64,000 nucleotides of DNA from Mansonella perstans (Eukaryota; Nematoda; Chromadorea; Rhabditida; Onchocercidae): assembly GCA_037074765.1 (NCBI GenBank), contig JBAMDO010000015.1, forward strand, positions 124,001 to 188,000, read 5' to 3'. The position numbers and the translations under genes are program-made. Positions 25,501 through 37,485 of the stretch are shown here, one piece after another; the stretch's first letter is position 1; every line of letters starts with the position of its first letter. Under the pieces are notes generated by a model. It searched no databases. It was not told the origin of the DNA and worked only from the letters and a program-made list of their open reading frames with translations.

Positions 25501-28429
25501 TCAAGCTATTTAATCATTTAGTGCATCAAATCTTCATCATGTACTTTTTATGTTGGAGCTGATGATAATTTAAACAAGGCTTGTAATATCATTTTATTAA
25601 TCCACTTTACACATCTCATTCTGGCTATATCATTCCTAACTGGCTAAATAAGATTTATCAAAAAGCACTCTTAAAAAGCACTTTTTTCTATTACATATGC
25701 CTTTTAACGAACGTTTGCGGAAGCGGAAATGTCTTCTTGCCTTGGAGCCTTTCTAGTTACGCAATGAACAACAAATAAATGAAGTAGAAGAAAAAGATTA
25801 TCCTTTTGCAAGGTCATGCTAACCATTTACATTTCTTTTGGCTCACATTACAAAATATTCTCAGCATTTATCAAAGCTCTTCTTGTTTTTACCAGAGCGA
25901 AAAGATAAATATTGCACATCCACTGCTGGTCATTTATCTCGATGCTATGTTTATCTTCAGGATCTAAATATTTATGTTTATATTTCTAAAGTAGCATTTT
26001 TTCCTTAATATCAACATACTTTTAAGGTCAGTTATTAATATTCACTAAGAATTTTTGAATAATCCAACCATTTTATAATTTTTCATGCAATTGAAAGCAA
26101 TCTTTTTTGTTGAACTTTAGGACAGTAATATGTTGATACTGTATCTGTCAAATCAACTTTTTCTAAGGCGGATTAGCATCATTTTGCATGGAACTTCAGT
26201 ATTGACCTTCAAAACCAATTCAACTTGTCTTTTCTGTTATACCTGTTTGTCCATTTTATTCATTCATAATGATGATTGGTTGTTGTCCATCAGTTCTATC
26301 CTCATCTTCTTTAATCACTTATTCTACTCCGTTCAACCTTTCTTGCTACCTTTTAATAGTTCACAACTATACCAAGTAAATCTTGTAAATTGTCACTACC
26401 GATATCATTGGTTGGTAATTGACGAAGATTTGCTCATTAGTTTGTCATCTTTTCCCATTTGCAACTTTATTTTTGCTTACTTGCAGGTTCGCATTCATCC
26501 GTACATGATTAATATTCCTATAGCAATTCTTAATGTTTTTACCTTATTTCTTATTCTGCCTTCACTTGCCGAATTTGACCAATTGATAAATGTCCTAATG
26601 GATGACATAACTTTCAAAAGTGTTTGAGCCTCGGGAAATCTATTTGCAAATATAATACAGGTGCTGTTATCAGACTGATGTAAAACGGGTGGAGAAAATC
26701 AAACTTTTTTTCCTTAATTTCCATTCAGTGACCTTTATACTTTTCATGATTGTAGCAGATCAATGCATCATTCAAAAGAGAAGCAAAATGAGAAATGCTG
26801 CATACATTTGAAATTCAGGATCATTTATCCATACGAAGATTTTTTCACACAATAAAATATTCATGTTTTTGAAATGTTGATGAATGAAACTTTTTGCAGT
26901 TTTTGCTTATGCTTGATGAGCTAATTATCTTATAGCGGAGTGAGATATGATATAAATCTAAACTTCGGAGTGCTCCTAGCATGTTGGTTTCGCTTGCCTT
27001 TTGATTTGAATTTCCCGACATTAAAAAAAGACATTTTCACATTCTTCAATTTTTTTTTTATCCTCGCATTATAGAAGAAATAGCTGACAGTAAATAAAGA
27101 AATTCTGTTTTTTTCACTCATTTTAACTCATTCTTGCACTCCAAAAGTTCTTTGTATAAGATAGGGAAGTTTTTTTTGCCCCTGGTAAAAAATTGACTAT
27201 TTTTGGGTGGTCACAACTGTCCTCTTTCCTCTGTTCTTCACTTGTCACTGATATTTTTGCATGCATCATTTAACAGATGCCTCATTTTCATCATATTATT
27301 GCCACAATGCAAGAATTTTTTCAAAATTTGATAAGATTTCCCGTCAACAAAGGCAATCTTTTTTCAGCGCTTTCGAATGTTTTTAACTTCTTCCATAAGA
27401 ATTTTTTTTCTTTAATTTCTCATTTTGAAAAGATGTGACAAAAATGTTGACTGAAATATTATAGAACATATAATTTATTACGGTCGGTTAGCCTAATTTG
27501 TTTCCTTCAATATTAGAAGCAGTTTTGTAATATTCACAGCTTGCTTACGGTGATGACCTTCATTATTGTTGAAGCCATGTACGTCAGCAGACAGTCATAA
27601 ACATCTATACTCTGATTACATATCGTTTCTTTTAGATATTTGATCTCTTGAATACTTTTAGTTAATTAATGGTTACATTTAGAAATTTCATACTCATTGT
27701 AGATGTTTAAAAGAAAAAAAAAGATCATAAAAAAGAAAGGTAACCTACAAAGGCTATTGTATTGTACTGTAAGTATTGTGTTTTGTTCGCTTATGTAAGT
27801 GACCTGATTTGATTTTTAAAAAAGATAATTTACTGTTTGATATATCGAAATGTCCTGTTTTATTTACATAGATGAATAGATAGTGATGAGATCTCTATCC
27901 AATAATAACCATGGCAGATTCATTAAAACAGGATCATGCAATATGAATATGTCTATACGCACATTTCCGTCTATCACTATGGCCGAAATAACATAATTGT
28001 TCAATCTGAAGAAAAACCATATAATTAAGGCCATATGGGTACTTAATACGCTTGCTTTTTTCAGTTCACTGCAATGAAAGAACATTTCTCGTACTGAAAT
28101 TCGATAATCTCCGTAATACCTCCAACAATTGCTAATAAATTCTGACTTGGAAACAAATGTTTTATTTATATGATAGCCACAAAAAAATTCTAGTTCTGAA
28201 ATTGTTTTGAATAGAAAAAAGGCATGCGTCAAAGGCAGCCACAAAATGAAAGTAAATTAGGAATAGTATGATTTCATAAATTAGCCTTTTAGCGAAATAT
28301 ATATTTCAGTGTTTTTTGCGCTCACTGAAGTTGTTACTTTAAGTAACAAAACTTTGTCGCTTTAAATTAGGCCACGAAGTTTGTTGATTATTTATTTAAA
28401 TTAAATCAATGTTAACAATTTCACACTGA

Positions 28430-28561
28430 ATGAAGATGAAAAGACTTCAAATAAGACAGGGAAATATTCTTGCCTCAATTACATCTTGTAAATCTATTCA
28501 AAAATATTCTACTGCTGCTAATGCGAAACCACTTAAGTGGGTTATTGTACCTTTTCATTAA
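28430..28561 (+). CDS. Candidate 43-residue small ORF (hypothetical)
   Basis: A complete short frame starting MKMKRLQIRQGNILASITSC. The N-terminal 30 residues are basic and Ser/Thr-rich with no acidic residue, like a mitochondrial targeting sequence. AATAAA lies 13 nt after the stop (28574-28579). There is no upstream splice acceptor, no family recognised, and the length is within chance for this composition. It could equally be a first exon or noise. Confidence 0.2.
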   Translation: MKMKRLQIRQGNILASITSCKSIQKYSTAANAKPLKWVIVPFH

Positions 28562-30239
28562 ATACTTCCAAATAATAAATCATAATGGCAGAGTATCGAG
28601 AAGGAACAAGAAGGATGTTGGCTACTAGCGAATATTGATGGTTTAAAAAGAAGAGAGTAACAGAGTACAGTAGCCAAAACTTAATCAGGATCTAACCCTT
28701 CGGGAATGAAAAGAATGGAAAATTTTGGCAGTTCCGGAAACAGAGAATATCTGAAGTGAGTTTTCAATACATTTGGTTCCTCTATCTTCCCACTTCAAAT
28801 CCATTGGGATATTCTCAAAGTATGCATATTTCAATAAGGCGCTTTATAAATCATCTGAAACTTAATTAAACAAATATTTTAGTATTTAAAGAGAATATTT
28901 TCGATTATATGTATTATTTCTTACACATTTGAACGCTAATTATCAAAATTAATTTGGAATTTGGAATTATTTGAATGGAAAGTTATATGATGAGAAAGGT
29001 CATTTGCGGAATTGGCAAAACAAATAGTTCTTCACACCTTATTAAGACATTCTTCCAAAGTTTGCGATCAGTGCGTATCATTTAGAAATGTTTATGACTC
29101 TATTATTCCTAAAATTTTGCCTCAATCAAACAATCTTTCAAGTGAACCAATTAAAAGTTATGAGAAAAATCAAATTAGGAGTAAAATTTACACAATGATT
29201 TTATGAGAAATAAAAATAAAATAATATACTTAAATTTGATGAGAAGTGAATGAACTGACTATAACTACTTTTCGCCAACCTAGGACGTATGCTCCCAATC
29301 AGCCTTTCTTTTTCTAAAAAAAAACTCAGAATTCAGATTTTCTTTTGTGCGATCCATTTTTAATGTGCCTATCAAATGAGGAAACTGTATTATACTGTAA
29401 TAAAATATTTTTATTGCAAATTTCTATACTTTTAGCATCTTTCTAACATTTTCAATTAAAGTATTGTTAGTTTTCTGATGTTCTCTTTACTTAATAGTTG
29501 AAAACACGCTAGAAATTTGTTTCATCAGTTTTTGTTTGGATAATTTTAATTATTAAATTCATTGATTCTTACAACAGTCAAGCATTTTTTTAGAAGTAGC
29601 ATTTCTTTAGTTAATTTTCTTAAAATTGAGCGAGTGAACAATCTCGAATGATCAATGTATAGTATTTAAGAACATATGAATAGAAATTTTCAATAGTTGA
29701 AATTAACTGCAATAGTTATTGCTTGTGATGACATTAGCATCAGGAGTAAAAGGGAAATGTCGATCTATCTCATTCAGTGCAATTAATATGACCCATTATA
29801 ATGATGAAATTATTGATGGATCGTGGCTTGTTGCTGACCTTGTATACCTGATTCCCAGCTTGTACCTTGCACGATCCTAACAGAAATGAATTAAATACGC
29901 AGTGAACATCCAAATTACAAATTATTACACTTTTTTGAAATGAATTGTTGTTGTGCTTGACCAAGTAGAGTATTACATTTAAATCTTAGTTTACATTTCA
30001 TTCGTGCTCTTTGCTTCTTTTTAATTTTAGGAACATTCTCAGTATACTATACAATTTTCACGGTAATCATTTCCAAACTCAATTTTTTCGTTTTAACTTT
30101 TATATTTCTTTTTCTTTTCAGTTTGAATTTCTTCTGATAGAAATTCAATTTTTGATAAGAGAGAAGATAACAAGGCCAAACTGTATAATCGATTCAATTC
30201 ATTTATCGTTGACATTTCATCGTAGGTGATATCCATTTG

Positions 30240-30560
30240 ACTGTTGCAAAATTGAGAGTTACACAACAAGTTCTTAAAATTACATTGTTATGTTATTATG
30301 TTCAATAACATCTTTAACAAGCTTTAAAATTAATGACGATGTAGTAAACAAAGAATAGCCTCAGTAAGTAACTTATTCTACATTCTATCATTTTGCATTA
30401 ATGTTAAAAATCATGACTTAAATTTATGATTCTGCATGATAATAGATGAACAACTAATTTATACGGCAATGCAGATGTAACAGTTGTAAGATTGATGATT
30501 ACATGACAGAGTTGCAAAATTATGTTATTATGGTCAATAATGTCTTTTACAATATTCAAT
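30240..30560. repeat. Diverged direct duplication
   Basis: Two copies, from about 30240 and about 30480. They share the order GTTG(C/T)AA(A/G)ATTGA, ATTACA, TTATGTTATTATG, TCAATAA and TCTTT, separated by similar spacers. Confidence 0.65.
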
Positions 30561-33500
30561 TAAATAACGGTATAATGAATATAGGACAATAGAAATTTTT
30601 AACTTCAAGAATGACAACATATCATTTTGCTGAAATTCGATTAGTAAATATTTGAGAAGTGTGCGAAAAAAGATTATCAGTTTTATTTTCTCATTTTTCT
30701 TGTATTTTAATTTTAACTTCTTGAAGTGCTTGAACAATACTTTCTCCCACCAATTTCTTTAGTCTTTGTTTTAATTTTTTTTGAAGTTCACTACTTCCTA
30801 TATTTTATAAATAACTGCTTCATTCATCATTTGTTGGAACCGATTATTCAACACGTCTAAATTATTGTCTTTAACTAACATGCAAAAATGGAAAACTAAA
30901 TATGCTTGACAAATCTTCCAATTTCGGCATAAAAAATGTTGAATAATTAAGATGTGCAGTTCATTTGTTTGTCTGGGGATCAATTAAATATCACCCCGCT
31001 GAGTTATATTTGTATTACTGCCAAGACCTAAAAGTTCCTTTGAAGTACCATTCAGTGATGGTGTAACAAATGTGCGGCGAAATGTCCACATATGGACATT
31101 TTGAAATCTGCTCTATTGACCCGGAAAATAGCCCATACTATAACTTTCTTTAATTTTGCTAATGGGACATATATTAACTCTATAAATGTTGTTCTGTCTT
31201 TCTTCGAGAAGACTGAGATTTCCAGAACTTGGAAATTTTTAAATTCTCAAAACATACAATAACGGCACATGTACATATTATTTAAGTTGTACAACAAATT
31301 GAGGTCACTGTAAATGATCACAACACGTGTCACTGTCTCTGTCTAGCCGCTGCAAAACAACATTTAGCATATAATTAGGTCAGCTTAATAATAAGAGATT
31401 AAGTTAGATGTCAAAGTAAATTACTCATCATCATGATCCTTGTTGAGTGAAGTAAAAAATGTTTCAGTGACTGACATTATTTTTAATGCAGCTTTGTCAC
31501 CCAAAACACACCAAAAGTTGCAATTTCATGCGACATTTGTAAATTCAGAAAGCGATACAAGGCCATCAATCATTTCGATTCTTCTCTTTCTATTTTACAA
31601 CGGTAAATTAATTGCCATTAATTAACTCCTTTCTCGCCTTTTGTTCATTAGTACTTTACGAGGACTTTTACTTTCCCCGATTCATTTCCTTACTTTATTT
31701 TCTCTTTCTCTGACCACTGCAGTTTAATCGTATAATAATTCATGAAAACCAAAATTTTACTGGCATTTTACCGACTTTATTTTTTGAAACATCCATTTTT
31801 CGACGTTTGCAAATCATTAAGTTGTAAATGTTGGGACTGTCTAATAAATTTTCACAGCGCACTCAGGCTACCTGCGAATATCAATTTGAATGATTTTATT
31901 TTTGAACAATTAAGCAAGAAGGTGAAGAGACTATAAAACTTTGAGGAGTATTTTCATCTTCACACGAACTTGTCTATCAGATTCATTTCACTTCATGTTT
32001 TCCCCAAATATTATTGCTCGACACTATATGAAAATTTTTTGAAATTTTCCACTATAAATTTAAAATTTTTTAGAATAAAAAGCTTTAGAATAGGCATCTA
32101 TAGTCATCACTGGATTCAGTTAAATTTTACTAAATCCATTTTACATTTGTCAAACTGTCATTTGCGTTCGAAACGTTATCTGTAGAAACAATTGTAAAAT
32201 GATGCCTACTTGTCTCGGAAATGCCTACTTATCTCGGATACTGGTAGTGATATCAGTTATGAATACTACTCGGAGGCTTATGCAAATCCCCGTCCTCCAA
32301 TCTTCTCATTATGCAAAGCTTATCCTCTTCTTCCGGTACAATCATGTACGCAGTCCTGTTCTCACATGTCTGTTCGCATCATTTTCTGTTCTATTTCTCT
32401 TAGCAGTCTCGGGTCACTGCATTAGGAATGTAAAGCTTTTGTTTAAATAGGCATTGAAATACACATGACATGTTTAAATCTAACAACCAGACAAGCATCT
32501 CTTGTAGTTGTTATTCTTTCTTTCCTTTTTTTGCTCTTCCTTTTCTAAACTTTTTTCTACTTATGCAGCAAATCAAAATCTGAGAATTCAAATCGGCTGT
32601 TGAAAATATAAAGTAATGATAGCTTATAGTTCAAAATAATGATATGAAATGGATTTAATTTAAATCTTTGAATATCATATATATTTATACCAAAAAATCA
32701 TTTCTGTCCTAAAAAAATCCAATTATTTGACCTCAAAGACAAAATAAAAATATCCAATGGAACCATATGGATTGAAGTGATTTTTAGAAGAAAAATAATA
32801 AGGCCCAAAACAAAGAATAATAATTTATTTGATAATTTTGGCCTAAAGCTAAATGCCTAGTGCTAATATTAATCCCAAGCGAGATCGTTGCAATTGTCAT
32901 TCCATGACACTTTTGAAGTGTTCTGTCTTAACTGCTTCTATTATTCTACATCCAGCATTATACAATTATCTTAATTCATTCGATCCTTCTATAAAACCAC
33001 TTTCCACGTCCTATCCGCAATCGCTCACTTCACTTGTCCAATAGATATATCGATAGATATAAAACCAATCTTTTCACTTATAAGTGCCATCTTTTCATAA
33101 GTATGTTCCATTCAATTTACGACAAGCAAACTTCTTTTTGTTCCTATTCAGAATTCAGCTTATTTAAAATATCCAAAAATTTTTTTAAAATTATTTTAAG
33201 TGGACTGCATTCCATTCAATAATCTAACGTCATTCTGTTTTTAAAATCTCATCCATCGCTTTGACCTCCTCATCAAGTAATTTCTTCAAATATTGCTGTC
33301 GCTTCTGCCACTGTTCCTGTTGTTATAAAGCGTTTAAGCAAGGAGAAATTCTTCTACAAACTTATTATTATTACTCAAGATTTCTTCTTATAATTAAGAA
33401 AATGTTTGCAGTTAAACAAGTTCTTTCTATTAAAAGCCTACTGCAATGAATTCACTTTTCAAAAATAATGTTTCTATCAGGAAATCATTTTTGCAATTAA

Positions 33501-34016
33501 ATGAATTAATAAACTTTTCACATTTATCTTTTTTTGAATATTTTTTGTTAAGAGTGTCCAAGAGAGTGAGAAAATGATGATAAACAATATTTTCAATACA
33601 GTAAACGAAAAGTATAAAAGGAAGAAAATTGGAGATGACATTTGCGCTCATTTTGAATGTCCATTGCATTTAGCCTTCTCGCACGAATAACAAAGCAAAT
33701 GATCGGTATGACACATGCATAACATGTCATTAACAATCCAAATTTATCGTTTTGTAGAGAACTAACCACAAGTAAGAATCTTTGACAGCCTGATCGATGG
33801 CCTAAATTCCCTTCGCTGGATATTTGTCACAAAACATATGCAACGATTTTCCCCTGCAATTTTCCTCAGTTTTCCTTGAATTCAATCGCTCTTTTTTATG
33901 GAATTCTTGCTGATCAGAATGTATGAAAATGATTGTTTTTTTTCGCTTCATTTAAGAAATAATATTTTATTTCAGTGAACCAAACCTTTTCAACCACGTA
34001 TTTTGGCGATATTTCA

Positions 34017-34140
34017 TTAAACTTTTTTTTTGTATTTCAATTCATAATAATTTTTTATTCTATCCAAATTTCCTTAAACTTTTTTTTTGTATTTGAATTC
34101 ATAATAATTTTTCATTCTTTCATTCTATTTCATTCTATCC
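34017..34140. repeat. Tandem duplication of a 57-bp T-rich unit
   Basis: Copies at about 34017-34072 and 34074-34140 share TTAAACTTTTTTTTTGTATT and an AATTCATAATAATTTTT block, with a few substitutions. The second copy has extra CATTCT units. Confidence 0.85.
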
Positions 34141-37100
34141 ATATTGAAAATCTTTTTTCTTAAATAATCATAGGTAAAATTACACAATCAAGTTAGTTTT
34201 ACAAACTTTAATTGTTCTTTTTACTGCTATCATAACTGCTTCTCCTTCTAGTTTACAAAGTTGATTCAATATTAAGGTCAAATATTTCATCAGTCTGAGT
34301 TAGATTGAAGATTACTGGCCATTAGTACTACTGAGCTTATTAACATGCTGATAGAAATTTACAATAACTGTAAATTAGTTTCCGTTATTAAGAAATAACT
34401 AAGAAGTTAAAAAGTTACAACCGCAGTGTTTCGTCTCTGGACAATTTTTAACTTCGCAAACTCATTCATAAAAGCTATATATCCAACCTTTAGCTGACAT
34501 TTACCATTAAATATTTCATGCATTTGCTTATAACTCTTATGCTTCAGATGACAATTAAATGACCCCTTTGTAGCCAAGCACAAAACCAATTAAAAATGAC
34601 TCTTCTATCCATCCCCATCTGGATAGTAAAAAGTTTCATTCCAATTCTGATTATGTACTGTAACTATTTCTGAAATTATGATCGCAAATTGGAATTTATA
34701 TTGCTTCAAAAAATTTGAAAGGTGGATTTGCTTTCAATAATTTTTCGTTTAGTAAAAATGGATAAGTTATAAATATAAGTTTAATAAACATACATATTTT
34801 ATTCAATCCATTTTCCCCTGTTAAGCTTTCTACTTATTAAAACGTGCTATAATTATTGTGCAAACTTCCAATAACAATTATATCTCAGTTATAATTTCCC
34901 GCTTGTTGCAGGATTTTGGATTACTTAGCCTAATGAAACAAGAGTTAGAAGGAGCACTATAAACAGAGGGTAAGCAGCTGATTAATTCATGTCAAGATGC
35001 TAATTGAGAGGGTATGTCTGAACTTGTGGACATCAACCACTAATGATAATGATGAAAATTGAGCAGCATCACTGCAAAACAATTTGATATATAAGAGAAG
35101 AGAAAAGCGACAAATGGCCCTCACACTTTGCAATCGCTTTTTCTTCAATTACTCTTGCAAGCGATATATTTCGATTAAATTATAATTAAATTTATGTTGG
35201 CATTTCTATTTTATGCAAATCTTTTACCTTTTTCATTTTATAAATATTGTTAGCATTGACTAACATCAACTTATCAAAAATCAAAGTTGTTTCTTGATAA
35301 TTTTGCTCCTTCACATTTATCACATATATGGATTGTTTATCGAGTATGTGATGAAATTATGTACTATACACTTATATAATTTTCAAAATTTATTAATATG
35401 TACATAGTAAATGATAAAGATGATAAATTTCGGAAAAGTTTTTGAAAAATTTCACTTTGGTGTCACTTCGATAAATGATATTCATTTTTATGAAAAAATT
35501 TTGATATTTTTTAATAAGATATTTCCAAAGTATTTGTTAAGGTTGTCACTCACATTTCTAGATTTTATATATATTGTCTATTCATAGACAGAACAATAAA
35601 AAAGATAGTTTTGAAAAAGTGCACTAAATTTATTCGCTGATTGAGTTCAAGTATTTGTCACCATTTTAACAATTTAACGCTAATGAACGTTTTGAAATTT
35701 CAAATATCTTTCTGAACAGTTTTTTTCGCAACTGTCAAAATTTCAATTCCAGTCCTGTGAAAATCATTGTTTCCAGTAGAAAATTGCGTACATATCTTAC
35801 CAAATGAACGAGAAAATGATTGCTCCAAATAGGTTGCATGATGACCATTCCGTTGATAGGCATCATTTGTTGCACATTCGTCTCTATTTATATATAATTT
35901 TTCTTTCACTAACCGCTCAATGACAGCAAGCCATCGTATTCTTCATTGAAATTGCTCAAAAAATTTGTTAAATGCCACCTGCTTTCTGCTGCATATTCTT
36001 CAATGTCATCTTACAGTTGACAGACAGCACTTTTCTTTCATTAAGAAGAATAAGATTTTACAATGCTGAAATTCTGTGATACAATTCAAACTCCGATTTT
36101 ATTCAAACATTCAATTCACTTCAATTTATTAAACTCATTATCTCTGTGTTCAAATTATCGTTAAATCAAAAGTGATAATTTTCTACGGAAATTCTTCCAC
36201 GATCATCACTTTGTTGCTAATTCGCCCAATTTAATCAAAGCTCAGCAGGCTACTTGAAAAACTAATAATCATTCTTATTAGAGAAACCAATTTATTTGTC
36301 ACATATATGTATTGCTCCATTGTTGAAGAAAGAAGCAAATACTAATTGGATCAACTAAGACATCTTATACTGCACAGAGCATCCAATGGGCATTTTAATT
36401 TTGTGTCTTTCGGATTTAAACAATTAAGCGCCTATGCCTAAACGTACCATATAAGGATTTTTGTTTCTGGTTAGCTTGAGTGGCTTTAACGAGACTAAAG
36501 TTTATCGTTGTTCTCTTGCGACCCTCAAATAAATCAAAGTTTAATCCTTTATTAATTTTTTATTTCCAAAGAATTGTTCGATGACAGCACTATTGAAGAC
36601 TTTGAGAAAGTAGGATCGACGAAAATTCAATTTGTATCTATTTTCTTTTTATAAATTGGTCGCTTCATTAAGAGCATATTTTAAGGATTGTTTAAATTGG
36701 TAACTTTAGGTTTGATTGCATGTTTTTATTAATTTTTTTGTTCAAATAGCACTCGAACATTTGATTAATTTAGAGTTAGAAAATTGACAGGCATATTTTC
36801 TAACAATGAACAATAAAATGTAATGAAATCATTTTGACCTATGCATTTCAATTTTAATTGGAATTTAGTAATTGAGAAATTTTCAAAAATATGTTTAAAA
36901 ACTTTCATAGAATCAAATTATCGTTTAATATACTCTGCAACAAAATAATAATGTGTTTAAAATGCAAATGTGGTACAATCTTTTATCCTAATTGTTGGTG
37001 AGTTTCTTTGTCAATGAGACTTATTCAAGAAAGATATAATGATGTAATGTGATATAATCTTCTTGCTATGTTATTTCAATAACAAATGTTGCCTTTCGTT

Positions 37101-37462
37101 GGATAATTAGATAAACAATTTATCCTTTGACAATTTATTGTTTGGTCAACTTCTGCAATGAAGACTACATTCTTTGTATGAAAAAGATCGAACGAGTGTT
37201 CAAATCATCAAATTTTATCGTTTGGAAAAGGAAATTATTAGAATGAGTCTGAAGCTAATCTTCGACGTAATTGTCGATTTGTGTATTAAAGTGAGTAAAA
37301 AATTTCAGCAGCTCATTCTTAATTATTAAAAGCTAATTGTTTTCATATGTGTTAATATTATGTTGTTGTTGCTTTTTTTTTTTTTTTTTTTAAAGAAGAA
37401 CCGTTGATCCGTTGATAGATTTATTAGCAGAATAAAGCTAAACAAACAGATTTCAAAAAAGT

Positions 37463-37467
37463 TTCAG
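37463..37467 (+). promoter_or_regulatory. 3' splice acceptor upstream of EGF gene start (probable trans-splice site)
   Basis: TTCAG 18 nt before the ATG at 37486, after a long T tract at about 37373-37391. No upstream coding exon was found. Confidence 0.45.
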
Positions 37468-37485
37468 AGCAATCAAGAAATAGCA

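Larger units (their letters stand above)
20559..37460. other. 17-kb interval without a convincing gene
   Basis: No exon chain with family resemblance was found. There is a 165-codon open frame at 26130-26627 and other frames of about 120 codons (21743-22114 and 27864-28244, both minus), all rich in hydrophobic residues and without supporting signals. More coding-like patches occur at 28430-28561, 32199-32450 and 35700-35945. A GC-richer inverted-repeat island lies at 22471-22540, and diverged duplications at 30240-30560 and 34017-34140. A lowly conserved gene, a non-coding RNA gene or decayed sequence could be hidden here. Confidence 0.5.

Noticed and set aside
27864..28244. 126-codon minus-strand frame
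   Set aside because: Composition is like chance AT-rich translation; no splice signals or recognisable motifs.
28996..29030. GIGKTN-like string suggesting a P-loop
   Set aside because: It lacks the full Walker A spacing, and the surrounding frame shows no nucleotide-binding fold.
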